64,000 bases of DNA from Pseudomonadota bacterium (GCA_021783995.1 JAJXTH010000006.1:30481-94480); one strand, 5' to 3'; positions 41,358 through 52,039 are shown, counted from the stretch's first letter. Made by a program: numbers and translations. Notes: generated by a model not told the origin, from the letters alone.

Positions 41358-41720
41358 ATGAACATGACAGTAAATGGCAAGACCATAGAAACAGATGTGG
41401 CGGGATTTCTCAAAAACCCGTATGACTGGAGCGATGAGGTCAGCGATATGCTCGTGAAAGAGTATGAAAAGTCCGGGCTCAGGCGTGTGGATGATACCTC
41501 GTTGGGTCTGGTTGACTACTTCCGTGAATATTATGAAGAAAACCATACGCATCCGACCATGAGTGTGCTGGTGAATACGCTGGGGAAACACCAAGGCCGA
41601 CGCTTCAGCGACACATACGAATACAAGAAATTTCTCTATGAACTGTTTCCGAACGGTCCGGTACAGACGCTCTGCAAGCTGGCAGGTTTGCCGGATCCTG
41701 GCGTCGAGAATCAGAGCTGA
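41358..41720 (+). CDS. DsrC/TusE-family protein lacking the C-terminal catalytic cysteine
   Basis: 120 aa. ATG 41358 follows SD GGAG at 7-nt spacing; the track start is 39 nt upstream. The DsrC fold signature includes VNGKTIETDVAGFLKNPYDW, an HPTM segment and FLYELFPNGP. DsrC carries two C-terminal cysteines (CKIAGLPKPTGCV pattern) and TusE keeps only the last. Here Cys106 (QTLCKLAGLPDPG) matches the inner one, while the position of the terminal Cys is Glu117 and the tail ends ENQS. Sulfur-carrier chemistry as in DsrC/TusE is therefore doubtful; a regulatory or accessory role is possible. Confidence 0.85.
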   Translation: MNMTVNGKTIETDVAGFLKNPYDWSDEVSDMLVKEYEKSGLRRVDDTSLGLVDYFREYYEENHTHPTMSVLVNTLGKHQGRRFSDTYEYKKFLYELFPNGPVQTLCKLAGLPDPGVENQS

Positions 41721-41741
41721 TTCTGACGTTTTTACCGAGTG

Positions 41742-41770
41742 GCCGTGCCTTTAGGAGGCGCGGCTTTTTT
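41742..41770 (+). terminator. Intrinsic terminator after the DsrC-like gene
   Basis: GCCGTGCCT-TTAGG-AGGCGCGGC followed by TTTTTT. A 9-bp stem with one T-G wobble. Confidence 0.85.
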
Positions 41771-41777
41771 CATGGGT

Positions 41778-41894
41778 TCATCGCGGAAGCGTCATGCTGG
41801 CGAGATGCCAAGCAGCCTTGCAGTAAAAACCATTTCGACGGTAGTGGCGATAGTTCTCGATGAAACGCGAGAGCTGCGCGAATTTTTTTATCAT
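41778..41894 (-). CDS. 38-aa basic small protein with strong ribosome-binding site
   Basis: Missed by the ORF track as a gene because of length; the track line 41778-42050 shows the frame with an unsupported start. ATG 41894 follows a near-consensus SD AAGGAG at 6-nt spacing. The product begins MIKKFAQLSRFIENYRHYRR and is rich in basic and aromatic residues. It is convergent with the DsrC-like gene. No function can be assigned. The remaining 41895-42166 gap shows only AT-rich sequence and the hfq leader. Confidence 0.6.
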   Translation of the reverse strand: MIKKFAQLSRFIENYRHYRRNGFYCKAAWHLASMTLPR

Positions 41895-42166
41895 GACATA
41901 CTCCTTGAGCTTTATTTCATGGCTTGAGGGGGATGCGATTCTGGCTGTCTGTTCGTTAAATGGGTATCGGAGGAGGATGATTTTGGTATGAGGATACAGG
42001 CAACCAATCAAAAGAAAAGTCCGATGCTGACGTGGAGAGGCAGGCACCATGCCGCCGGGGTCAAATCGCGGTTCTGTACGGCGTTAAAAATTTGATTGCG
42101 CATCTGGTTTTTCACTGCAGAATCCAGTAAAGTGTGATTCCCTCGACTTACAAAAAGAGCAATAAC

Positions 42167-42409
42167 ATGAGTGCAAAAGGCCAGCAGTTGCAGGATCCCT
42201 TTCTGAACAGTCTGCGCAAGGAACATGTGCAGGTGGCAATCTATCTCGTCAACGGTATCAAGTTGCAGGGGCAGGTTGAGTCATTCGATCAGTACGTGGT
42301 ATTGCTGAAAAACAATGCCGTTGTCCAGATGGTTTACAAGCACGCCATTTCCACTATCGTGCCGGCGCGGTCGATCAATATGTCCTTTGATGACGATACT
42401 GCCGAGTAA
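42167..42409 (+). CDS. hfq: RNA chaperone Hfq
   Basis: 80 aa, hexameric Sm-like protein that pairs sRNAs with mRNAs. The start is ATG 42167 ([21 protein letters not shown]), not the upstream frame of the track. Sm1 ([23 protein letters not shown]) and Sm2 ([13 protein letters not shown]) motifs are intact. The stop overlaps the hflX start by 1 nt (TAATG). Confidence 0.97.
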   Translation: MSAKGQQLQDPFLNSLRKEHVQVAIYLVNGIKLQGQVESFDQYVVLLKNNAVVQMVYKHAISTIVPARSINMSFDDDTAE

Positions 42410-43518
42410 TGAAGCAGGCAGGCGCTGAGTCGGCGTTGCTGGTGAGCATAGACTTTGGCGATGCGGATTATCGGGAGAGTCTGGAAGAATTGCGCCTATT
42501 GGCTAAGACGGCAGGCGTGCGTACGCTGGCAACCATAGAGGCCAGACGCTCGCGGCCCGATGCCGCACTTTTTGCAGGCAGCGGCAAAGTGCAGGAGATT
42601 GCTGAAGTGGTCGAGCGCATGGAAATCCCGCTGGTGATCTTCAACCATGATCTCACCCCTGCGCAAATGCGCAATCTGACCGCCAGGCTGAATGTGCGCG
42701 TCATCGATCGAACCATGCTGATACTGGATATTTTTGCACAGCGCGCACAAAGCCATGAGGGCAAGGTGCAGGTCGAGCTGGCGCAGCTCAAATATCTCTC
42801 GTCCCGTCTCGTCGGCATGAACACTGACATGGGGCAGCAGAAATTCGCGGTGGGCGCGCGAGGACCTGGCGAGACTCAACTGGAGCTTGACAGGCGCAAG
42901 CTTGACAGGCGCGTGCATCTTCTTAAGGAACGTCTCGAGAAATTAAGGGCGCAGCGCGATGTGCAGCGCCGGTCCCGCAATCGAGCAAATGTCTTCTCGG
43001 TCTCCATTGTCGGTTATACCAACGCGGGAAAGTCCACGCTGTTCAATCGACTAACCAAAGCCAACACGTATGTGGCCAACCAGTTGTTTGCGACGCTGGA
43101 TACGACGTCGCGAAGGATGTTTGCCGAGGGGAAGGGCGAGATCGTGGTGTCAGACACGGTGGGCTTCATACGTCATCTCCCTCATGGATTGGTTGCCGCA
43201 TTTCGCAGCACGCTCGAAGAGACCATACAGGCGGACCTGTTGCTGCATGTAATTGATGCCAGCAATCCCGGTCGCGATGACCAGATTTCCGAGGTGAACA
43301 AGGTGCTGGCGGAGATCGATGCGGGCGGGATCAGGCAGATTCTGGTGTATAACAAAGTGGACCTTGCCGACATGCAACCCGGGTTTGAGCGCGATGAGTA
43401 TGGTAGAATTGCGCGCATTTTTCTGAGTGCCAAAAGCGGTGCAGGACTGGATGGACTGCGGCTTGCGCTGTCGGAGGCGCGCGATGACAAAATTGCGGCC
43501 GCGCAGATTGAAAACTAA
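42409..43518 (+). CDS. hflX: Ribosome-associated GTPase HflX
   Basis: 369 aa. The N-terminal HflX domain (FAGSGKVQEIAEVVE, GPGETQLELDRR) is followed by a G domain with G1 GYTNAGKSTLFN, G3 DTVGF and G4 YNKVD. It splits stalled ribosomes under stress in characterised bacteria. It is part of the hfq-hflX-hflK-hflC operon. Confidence 0.96.
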   Translation: MKQAGAESALLVSIDFGDADYRESLEELRLLAKTAGVRTLATIEARRSRPDAALFAGSGKVQEIAEVVERMEIPLVIFNHDLTPAQMRNLTARLNVRVIDRTMLILDIFAQRAQSHEGKVQVELAQLKYLSSRLVGMNTDMGQQKFAVGARGPGETQLELDRRKLDRRVHLLKERLEKLRAQRDVQRRSRNRANVFSVSIVGYTNAGKSTLFNRLTKANTYVANQLFATLDTTSRRMFAEGKGEIVVSDTVGFIRHLPHGLVAAFRSTLEETIQADLLLHVIDASNPGRDDQISEVNKVLAEIDAGGIRQILVYNKVDLADMQPGFERDEYGRIARIFLSAKSGAGLDGLRLALSEARDDKIAAAQIEN

Positions 43519-43536
43519 ACAAGCGAGAAAAGAGCC

Positions 43537-44721
43537 ATGGGATTGAATGACCCGAAATGGGGCAATAAGAACGGTGGCCCGCCCGACCTGGATGAGCTGT
43601 TGCGTAAATTGAATGCAAGAATGTCCTCCCTATTGGGTGGCAAGGGTGGAAAGGATGGCGAAAACAAGAGCGGCATGCCGAAAATGAATGGCAGCGGCAT
43701 CGGTCTGATCGTCGTCATCGTGTTGCTGCTCTGGTTGTCCAGTGGTTTTTATATCGTCGATGCAAGCCAGCGCGGCGTGGTACTGCGCTTTGGCAAGATG
43801 GTGGAAATGACAGAACCTGGTCCGCGCTGGCATATTCCATATCCGGTTGAATCGGTCGAAATCGTAAACCTGAGCGAGGTCCGCACTGTCGAAGTCGGAT
43901 ATCGCGATAACGTCAAGAACAAGATATTGAAAGAGTCGCTGATGCTGACCGAGGATGAGAACATCATCGATATCCAGTTCGCGGTACAGTACACGCTGAG
44001 CGATCCGGCCGAATATCTGTTCAACAACCGAAATCCTGACGAGAATGTGAGGCAGGTGGCCGAATCTGCAATGCGCGAAGTGGTCGGAAAAAACAAGATG
44101 GACTTCGTGCTGTACGAAGGTCGCGAACAGGTCGCTGCGGCTGCAACCAAGCTGATCCAGGATATCCTGAACCGGTACAAGTCTGGCATACAGATCAGCA
44201 AGCTGACCATGCAGAATGCGCAGCCTCCCGAACAGGTGCAGGCATCCTTTGACGATGCAGTCAAGGCAGGGCAGGATCGTGAACGGCAAAAGAACGAAGG
44301 TCAATCCTATGCCAACGACGTGATACCGCGCGCAAGCGGTACCGCAGCGCGCCTGATACAGGAAGCTGAAGGCTACAAGCAAAGCGTGATCGCAAGTGCA
44401 GAGGGCGATGCCAGCCGCTTCAAGCAGATTCTGGTCGAATATGAAAAGGCGCCTGTCGTGACACGCGAGCGCATGTACCTTGATGCGATGTCGCAGATCA
44501 TGAGCAATGTCAGCAAGGTGATGGTCGATCAGAAGAGCGGAAACAGCCTTTTGTATCTTCCTTTGGACAAGCTGATGGAGGTGAGCCGCGCGCCGCTTCC
44601 TTCCGTGGATGTCGCGCCACAAAGCAAGACGGAACAACCTGCACCGGCGCAGAGTAATGACATTAATGCAGCTCAGCGGACCCGGGATTCGCTGCTGAGC
44701 CGTGATCGGGAGGCCCGATGA
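43537..44721 (+). CDS. hflK: FtsH modulator HflK
   Basis: 394 aa SPFH/band-7 inner-membrane protein. The Gly/Asp-rich cytosolic N-terminus is followed by one membrane helix (GIGLIVVIVLLLWLSSGFYIV, about 53-73) and a large periplasmic SPFH domain (QRGVVLRFGKMVEMTEPGPRWHIP). It forms a cage with HflC around FtsH. It overlaps hflC by 4 nt. Confidence 0.95.
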   Translation: MGLNDPKWGNKNGGPPDLDELLRKLNARMSSLLGGKGGKDGENKSGMPKMNGSGIGLIVVIVLLLWLSSGFYIVDASQRGVVLRFGKMVEMTEPGPRWHIPYPVESVEIVNLSEVRTVEVGYRDNVKNKILKESLMLTEDENIIDIQFAVQYTLSDPAEYLFNNRNPDENVRQVAESAMREVVGKNKMDFVLYEGREQVAAAATKLIQDILNRYKSGIQISKLTMQNAQPPEQVQASFDDAVKAGQDRERQKNEGQSYANDVIPRASGTAARLIQEAEGYKQSVIASAEGDASRFKQILVEYEKAPVVTRERMYLDAMSQIMSNVSKVMVDQKSGNSLLYLPLDKLMEVSRAPLPSVDVAPQSKTEQPAPAQSNDINAAQRTRDSLLSRDREAR

Positions 44722-45596
44722 AAACCAGCGTTGCCAATGTGTTGATCGGTGCGGTCGTCGTGCTGATCATGTTGAGCCTCAGCATGTTCGTGGTGGACCA
44801 GCGTCAGGATGCCATCGTGTTCCAGTTGGGTGAAATCGTCAGTGTGAAAACGAAGCCCGGCCTGTACTTCAAGGTTCCGCTGATGCAGAACGTGAGATTC
44901 TTTGATGCGCGCATACAGACCTTGGATACCGGCGAGCCCGAACGTTTCATCACGGCCGAAAAGAAGAACGTGATGGCGGACTCCTTCGTCAAGTGGCGCA
45001 TCATCGACGTCAAACAGTATTACATCAGCGTGGGCGGCGATATAGAGCGTGCCAATACGCGCCTGAAGCAGACGGTGAACTCAAGCATGCGCGAGGAATT
45101 CGGCAAGCGCACTATCAGTGAAGTGGTGTCTGGCGAACGAGAGCAGATTATGAATGTGTTGCGCAAGAAGATAGATGCGGACGCGCGCAAGATCGGCATA
45201 CAGGTTCTGGATGTGCGCCTGAAACGCGTCGACTTCCCACCCGAGATCAGCGACTCCGTTTACCGCCGGATGGAGGCGGAACGCAAGCGGGTAGCCAATG
45301 AGCTGCGCGCATCGGGAGCTGCTGAAAGCGAAAAGATCAAAGCGGATGCCGACAAACAGCGCGAAGTGATATTGGCCAAGGCATACAGCCAGGCACAGCA
45401 AACCAAGGGCGAGGGCGATGCAAAGGCATCGGCAATATACGGCGCAGCATTTGGCAAGAATGCCGAGTTTTATGCGTTCTACCGGAGCCTGGAAGCATAC
45501 AAGCAGAGTTTCAAGAACAAGAGCGACGTGATGGTGGTGGACCCCAGTTCGGCCTTTTTCAAGTACATGAAAAATCCCGGCAAGGAGGCCAGGTAG
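44718..45596 (+). CDS. hflC: FtsH modulator HflC
   Basis: 292 aa. An N-terminal membrane helix (VLIGAVVVLIMLSLSMFVV) precedes an SPFH domain (DQRQDAIVFQLGEIV, KPGLYFKVP) with a long helical segment rich in A, E and K (about 185-240). It partners HflK. Its stop overlaps the DUF2065 start by 1 nt. Confidence 0.95.
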   Translation: MKTSVANVLIGAVVVLIMLSLSMFVVDQRQDAIVFQLGEIVSVKTKPGLYFKVPLMQNVRFFDARIQTLDTGEPERFITAEKKNVMADSFVKWRIIDVKQYYISVGGDIERANTRLKQTVNSSMREEFGKRTISEVVSGEREQIMNVLRKKIDADARKIGIQVLDVRLKRVDFPPEISDSVYRRMEAERKRVANELRASGAAESEKIKADADKQREVILAKAYSQAQQTKGEGDAKASAIYGAAFGKNAEFYAFYRSLEAYKQSFKNKSDVMVVDPSSAFFKYMKNPGKEAR

Positions 45597-45781
45597 TGCT
45601 GAATTATTGGCTGTTGGGATTTGCAATGATGCTGGTGATAGAGGGACTGATACCTTTTATTTTTCCAGATGTCTGGCGCGCTACTTTTCAGAAACTGGTC
45701 TCCCTGTCGGATGGCCAGCTTCGTTTTATCGGCGTGACCGCGATGCTCTCCGGCCTGCTGTTACTGTACTGGATTAAATGA
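45596..45781 (+). CDS. DUF2065 small membrane protein (YjeT-like)
   Basis: 61 aa. GTG start at 45596 with SD AAGGAGG inside the end of hflC. Two hydrophobic helices (LLGFAMMLVIEGLIPFIFP and FIGVTAMLSGLLLLYWI) surround a short loop. It is commonly found between hflC and hisZ or purA in proteobacteria; function unknown. It overlaps hisZ by 4 nt. Confidence 0.9.
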   Translation: MLNYWLLGFAMMLVIEGLIPFIFPDVWRATFQKLVSLSDGQLRFIGVTAMLSGLLLLYWIK

Positions 45782-46971
45782 TGCAAAACTGGTTGCTCCC
45801 GGAATATATACATGACATGTTGCCGGAGGAGGCGCAGCGGGTCGAGTCTATGCGATCAATGGCGATTGAATTGCTGCGCAGGAACGGCTATCAGCTGGTG
45901 TCGCCACCGCTTTTGGAATATGCCGAATCCCTGCTGATAGATGGCGAAGATGAAAAACATTTGACAGGTCAGCCGAATGACCGCGATTTGCGCACCTTCA
46001 AGCTTGTTGATCAGTTGAGCGGGCGCACGCTGGCACTGCGCGCAGACATCACACCTCAGGTCGCACGCATCGATGCGCATCTGCTCAATCGCAAGGGTGT
46101 TGCTCGCCTTTGTTATGCCGGCAGCGTCTTGCATACCATTCCAGCAGGTTTGAACCGTACTCGCGAGCTGCTGCAGATCGGTGCCGAGCTTTATGGGCAT
46201 GCCGGAATAGAGAGCGATCTCGAGATTCAACAGCTTATGCTTCAAACGCTGGCGCTGTTTGGCGTGCAGGATGTACATCTGGATCTGGGACATGTCGGCG
46301 TCTTCAGCGCGCTGGTCTCCCATGCAAAAATCGATGCAAGGCTCGAGCGCGATCTGTTCGCGGCGCTATTGAGCAAGGACACCACGACCTTGCGAAATTT
46401 GACATCCTGCTTCGATGAACAGTCGCGCGTTGCGATCAATTCGCTCCCAGCGCTGTATGGCGATTGCAGCGAAGTGCTTGGCAGGGCGAGGGAGGTGTTG
46501 CCGTCATTACCCGAGATCGCTTCTGCGCTTGATGATTTGCAGATCGTTGCGGGCAAGCTGAAGCTGGCAAACATAGGCATCGACCTTGCGGATTTGCGCG
46601 GCTATCACTACCACAGCGGCATGGTGTTCGCCGCGTACCATGCCGGAAGTCATGATGCGATTGCACTGGGCGGGAGGTATGATGGCCTTGGCAGAAGTTT
46701 CGGGCGCGCGCGCGCTGCAACCGGCTTCAGCATGGATTTGCGCCAGATCTATCGACTGCTGCCAGCCAAGACCACAGAGCCTGCGATCATGGCCCCCTAT
46801 TCTGATGACACTGCACTGTCGGATGCAATCCTACGCCTGCGTGCATCGGGAGAAGCAGTCGTGGTTTCCCTGCCTGGCAATGAAGATGATCCGGAAGAAT
46901 TGCAATGCAACCGAAAGCTGGTGCTGCTTGAGGGCGTCTGGCAGATTGTTCCGATTTCCAATAACTCTTGA
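45778..46971 (+). CDS. hisZ: ATP phosphoribosyltransferase regulatory subunit
   Basis: 397 aa HisRS-like protein that activates the short-form HisG in histidine synthesis. It shares the class II core (LPEEAQRVESMRSMAIELLRRNGY, LALRADITPQVARID, GGRYDGLGRSFGRARAATGF) but has no anticodon-binding domain. Its position between hflKC and purA is typical. hisG is not in this window. Confidence 0.95.
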   Translation: MMQNWLLPEYIHDMLPEEAQRVESMRSMAIELLRRNGYQLVSPPLLEYAESLLIDGEDEKHLTGQPNDRDLRTFKLVDQLSGRTLALRADITPQVARIDAHLLNRKGVARLCYAGSVLHTIPAGLNRTRELLQIGAELYGHAGIESDLEIQQLMLQTLALFGVQDVHLDLGHVGVFSALVSHAKIDARLERDLFAALLSKDTTTLRNLTSCFDEQSRVAINSLPALYGDCSEVLGRAREVLPSLPEIASALDDLQIVAGKLKLANIGIDLADLRGYHYHSGMVFAAYHAGSHDAIALGGRYDGLGRSFGRARAATGFSMDLRQIYRLLPAKTTEPAIMAPYSDDTALSDAILRLRASGEAVVVSLPGNEDDPEELQCNRKLVLLEGVWQIVPISNNS

Positions 46972-46976
46972 TTTAA

Positions 46977-48296
<1,320 letters not shown>

Positions 48297-48349
48297 TGCC
48301 GCTGGCGGAGTAGATCAGGCGCCTGCTATTGATCCGGCTACATGAAGTT

Positions 48350-48405
48350 TGAAGTCCGTTCATCTTGAGTTTTTCGAAAGATGAATGGGCTTCGATACCT
48401 CAGCC
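48350..48405. repeat. Degenerate REP-like intergenic repeat
   Basis: CCGTTCATCTT (48356-48366) and AAGATGAATGG (48378-48388) pair at 10 of 11 positions around GAGTTTTTCGA, followed by CTTCGATACCTCAGCC. The pattern resembles the family of REP-type palindromes of the form CCGTTCG...TGAGCTTGTCGAA...CGAACGG found between genes in many proteobacteria. It may serve as the purA/lapD transcription boundary. The rest of 48297-48435 shows nothing else. Confidence 0.5.
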
Positions 48406-48435
48406 AGCACGTGGTAATACTGTATCGTGCCGGCT

Positions 48436-50370
48436 CTATAGGCTCTCCGGCTTCCCGATCAGGTAGCCCTTCAGTCCGTCGACATAAAGGCTCATCAGTA
48501 TGTCGCGCTCGGCGTTAGTCTCCACCGCTTCGGCAATCACACGTATGTCGAGCTCATGCGCAATCTTTGCGATGGACTGCACCATGAATTGATGTCCCTT
48601 GTTGTTGTCCACCTCTCGTATATAGCTTCCATCCAGTTTCAGGTAATGTATCTTGAGGTCCCTGAGATAGCCGAATGATGCAAATCCCCGTCCACAGTGA
48701 TCGATACCGAATTCGCAACCGTGAGCCTGAAAGCGCGAGATAAAATTCTGCACGGTTTCTACGTGGTTCACGACATCGTATTCCTGGAACTCGAACATCA
48801 TTTGGTTGGCTCTCGTGTCCAGCGCGCGGAGAATCGCCTCCAGTGTTGCGATAAAGTTGTGATCTGAAATGGAGTTCATGGACAGGTTGATTGCGAACCT
48901 GTCCTTAGAGTCGGCGATCAGTTTGGAAAGTGCCACTACAACCAGCCTGTCCAACTGGGCAGAGAAGCCAAGGTTCTCGGCCATGGGCATGAAGACGCCC
49001 GCGTTCAGGAGTTCGCCTGTCTCGTCGGGTATCCTGAGCAGGACTTCACGGTGCAGCATCTGTCCAGTTGCAGTGCTGATGGCTGTCTGGAACTGCAGCA
49101 TGATGGATTTTTCCTCTATCACTTTCTTGAACAGGTTACGCCAGTCATCTGCGCCATGGATGCGAGGCGCTTTTGTTAACGCATCGTCGAGCCTGTGCCA
49201 GCCAGCCTCGCCTTTGGATTGAGCAGTACGCAGTGCCATGTCGGCTTCTGCTAGGAGTTTTCCGACGCTCATTCCTTTCCGATAGAGTGCCAAACCGACG
49301 TGCCCGATGCCTAGTGTGCTAACCTCTGCGACCCGGTGCAGCGCATCCACAAGTCGCTGTGCCATGCTTTCGGATGCGTCCGGATCGATATTGGGAACGA
49401 ACAGCGCAAAGCTTGCTCCGGACATGCGCGAGATCACTGAGCCAGGTGCATCCTTTTCAATTTCCCGCAGTACCCCGGCGGTGCTGACCAGAATCTCGTC
49501 CCCAGCCTCAAATCCGTGCAGGTTGTTGTATTCCTTGAAGCGATCCAGCAGCAGCAGGAACAGCGTGCCACCATAAAATTTCTCGGGATCATGGATCTGA
49601 TAATCAACTTGCGTGTTGAAATAATTTCTGTTGCCAAGGCCCGTTACCCTATCCATGTAGGTCTCGGCGCGCAGCTTCTCGGTCAGTGCAGCCTGCTCAA
49701 GGAACATCTGCTTTACCCTGATCGACATCCTGTTCATCACCTCGACCACACGGCGCAAATCCGTTGTCCAAGGCAACTTTTGCTGCACCGGGTATTCCCT
49801 GTTGCAGATCGCATTGGCTTGATCTTCGACAGAACGCAGTACATCGAGCATGAAATGCAAGACGATGAATCCCAGAATCAGAAATCCTGAGCCGACCAGG
49901 GAAATCCAGGTCAACTGATCGGTGCTGTTGCGCCATAATTGCTGATACGCCAATCCTGGATGGCTGCTGATGACGACGACGGCAGTATGCAGAGTGCTAG
50001 GCATGACGTACGCCTCTGCATTTGGCATGTTAAGCGGTATGAGGTCGATGAACCACCGAGGCACGCCATTTACCTGGACTGGGAATGTGCGCTGCACCAG
50101 CATCTTTCCATCTGCGGACTCGACGGTGATTTCCCGGAAGTAGCCGCGGTTAAACACCGTATCGACCATTGCGTTCATCGTCTTGAGATCGTTTTCATTC
50201 AGGGCTGAGGAGAGTGAAAGAGCAAGCGATGTTGCAGCATCCTGCGCCGACGTATGCATCTGATTGACTAGGTAGTGACGGGTGTTGTTCACGCTGATCA
50301 TCGATACGCCTGCGAACATCAAGAAGAAAAGCAGAAGGATGGTCAACAGCAGTTGTCTTCTTAAGGTCAT
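48436..50370 (-). CDS. lapD: LapD-type degenerate GGDEF/EAL c-di-GMP receptor
   Basis: 644 aa inner-membrane protein. The N-terminal region matches LapD: helix 1 (LLLTILLLFFLMFAGVSMISV), a periplasmic LapD/MoxY-N domain (about 30-150, with FNRGYFREI and GVPRWFIDLIPL), and helix 2 (about 153-173). HAMP and GGDEF domains follow, the latter degenerate (SGASF in place of GGDEF). The EAL domain is also degenerate (EVL for EAL; IDHCGRG for the DDFGTG motif), so it should bind rather than make or cut c-di-GMP. Known LapD controls the periplasmic protease LapG; no lapG or adhesin is in this window. SD GGGGAG lies before the ATG. Confidence 0.82.
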   Translation of the reverse strand: MTLRRQLLLTILLLFFLMFAGVSMISVNNTRHYLVNQMHTSAQDAATSLALSLSSALNENDLKTMNAMVDTVFNRGYFREITVESADGKMLVQRTFPVQVNGVPRWFIDLIPLNMPNAEAYVMPSTLHTAVVVISSHPGLAYQQLWRNSTDQLTWISLVGSGFLILGFIVLHFMLDVLRSVEDQANAICNREYPVQQKLPWTTDLRRVVEVMNRMSIRVKQMFLEQAALTEKLRAETYMDRVTGLGNRNYFNTQVDYQIHDPEKFYGGTLFLLLLDRFKEYNNLHGFEAGDEILVSTAGVLREIEKDAPGSVISRMSGASFALFVPNIDPDASESMAQRLVDALHRVAEVSTLGIGHVGLALYRKGMSVGKLLAEADMALRTAQSKGEAGWHRLDDALTKAPRIHGADDWRNLFKKVIEEKSIMLQFQTAISTATGQMLHREVLLRIPDETGELLNAGVFMPMAENLGFSAQLDRLVVVALSKLIADSKDRFAINLSMNSISDHNFIATLEAILRALDTRANQMMFEFQEYDVVNHVETVQNFISRFQAHGCEFGIDHCGRGFASFGYLRDLKIHYLKLDGSYIREVDNNKGHQFMVQSIAKIAHELDIRVIAEAVETNAERDILMSLYVDGLKGYLIGKPESL

Positions 50371-50549
50371 TGCATCTCCCCGGCAAAGTCTGGAATTGTC
50401 ATATGTCGTTCACAGATTCGATCAAGCATTATTATCAGAGAGAATCGGCTTATGGACAAATCAAATCGATTTGTCAGGCATTTCAATTGACCTCCTGATG
50501 GCAACTCGGCTACGATTGCATGGTTTTTCCGATTTCACAGGGACAGCAT

Positions 50550-51980
50550 GTGCCATTCATCAGACTGATATTTTTCCTGCTGTTCGTCACAGGAATTACC
50601 TGCGCGCAGGCAGAGGATAAGCTTGCGCTGAGCACATCGCTGGGGACAGTCCCTCTGGTCTATACGAACGCGCACAATGTTCAGCTGACCCTTCTGGAAC
50701 AGAGCGACCTTTGGCAGCGTTTGAGAGACGGCTTTTCAATGCCTGCCATGGAGAGTCCGCTGATAGCCAAACATGAGCAATGGTATGCGAGCAAGCCTGA
50801 ATACTTCGAGCGGATGATGGGGAGAGCCAGTCGCTATCTTTACTACATCGCAAGCGAAGTGGAGCGTCGCGGCATGCCGAGTGAAATAGCGCTTCTGCCT
50901 ATGGTAGAGAGCGGTTTTAATCCCGGCGCGCGTTCTTCCAGCAATGCTTCCGGCATCTGGCAGTTCATGCCGACCACTGCAAGAAATTTTGGTCTCAAAC
51001 AGAACTGGTGGTATGACGGCAGACGTGACATCGTCAGCGCCACACAAAGTGCGCTGGATTATCTTGAAAAACTTCACACGATGTTTGGCGACTGGAATCT
51101 CGCGCTTGCCGCCTACAACTGGGGGGAGGGCGCTGTGCAGCGCGCACAGGAAAGAAATCGCAGAAAGGGCTTGCCCGTCGACTACGAGAGCCTGAGGCTT
51201 CCAGATGAGACGCGCAATTATCTGCCCAAGCTCATGGCAATAAAAAACATCATTTCAGATCCGTCGGGTTATGGCCTGACCCTGTCAGACATTCCGAACA
51301 AACCCTATTTTGCGATCGTTCCAACGACCCAACATATGGATGTCAAGCTGGTCGCACAACTTGCGGACATTCCAAAGGACGAGTTTGTCGCACTTAACCC
51401 GGCGAATAATCGGCCTGTGATCTTGCATGACAACAGCGATTACATATTGCTGCCGGTGAACAAGGTAGAGACTTTCGAGAGCAATCTGCAGAATTACGAC
51501 AAGCCTCTGGTCAGCTGGCAGCCCTATCATGCCAGGATGGGAGAGAGGCTGGATCGTCTGGCGCCGCGCTTCGGCCTCACGCTTGAAAAATTGAAGACTG
51601 TTAACGGCCTGTCGGCACGTGCGCGCATCAGCACCAACGAGACCTTGCTGGTTCCCGTCAGCGAGGTTTCATCAGATGAGGAATTTCAGCCTTTCAACAT
51701 GCATCTTCAGGCCGACAGCCTCAACACCGTGGCGAGCGAAGGATTTGCTGTACGGGAAGGCGATACGCTGAACAAGCTATCACATCGCTATCATGTCAGC
51801 ATAGAGACGCTGAGGGACTGGAATGCGGATTGGAAGCACATCAAACCCGGACAACGGCTGCACGTCGCAGGGGCTGGGAAACACCGCCATGACAGGCATG
51901 CGACCAAGATCGGCAGAAAGGAAACTCGCTCTGTCAGGCTAGCGCACCATGCGCTGGGTACGCGACTGGCGAGTCAGTAG
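50550..51980 (+). CDS. mltD: Membrane-bound lytic murein transglycosylase D
   Basis: 476 aa from GTG 50550, which follows SD CAGGGA and opens a signal peptide (MPFIRLIFFLLFVTGITCAQA); the track start is ATG 50520 without an SD. The SLT domain has the catalytic Glu in LLPMVESGFNP, plus SNASGIWQFMPTTARNFGL and LALAAYNWGEGAVQRA. At least one C-terminal LysM domain is visible (FAVREGDTLNKLSHRYHVS), with a weaker one before it. It cleaves peptidoglycan to anhydro-muropeptides. Confidence 0.92.
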   Translation: MPFIRLIFFLLFVTGITCAQAEDKLALSTSLGTVPLVYTNAHNVQLTLLEQSDLWQRLRDGFSMPAMESPLIAKHEQWYASKPEYFERMMGRASRYLYYIASEVERRGMPSEIALLPMVESGFNPGARSSSNASGIWQFMPTTARNFGLKQNWWYDGRRDIVSATQSALDYLEKLHTMFGDWNLALAAYNWGEGAVQRAQERNRRKGLPVDYESLRLPDETRNYLPKLMAIKNIISDPSGYGLTLSDIPNKPYFAIVPTTQHMDVKLVAQLADIPKDEFVALNPANNRPVILHDNSDYILLPVNKVETFESNLQNYDKPLVSWQPYHARMGERLDRLAPRFGLTLEKLKTVNGLSARARISTNETLLVPVSEVSSDEEFQPFNMHLQADSLNTVASEGFAVREGDTLNKLSHRYHVSIETLRDWNADWKHIKPGQRLHVAGAGKHRHDRHATKIGRKETRSVRLAHHALGTRLASQ

Positions 51981-51989
51981 GCTGATTCA

Positions 51990-52011
51990 AAAACATGCCT
52001 GTTTGAGGCAT
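51990..52011 (-). terminator. Terminator for purC-CA, possibly bidirectional
   Basis: Stem ATGCCT / AGGCAT with a 5-nt loop. On the minus strand it is followed by GTTTTTG. It sits between the convergent mltD and purC-CA stops. Confidence 0.5.
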
Positions 52012-52039
52012 TCTTGATATTCCTTGGGTTTTTTCCTTT

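Noticed and set aside
43630-44637. 335-aa minus-strand ORF
   Set aside because: Antisense shadow of hflK.
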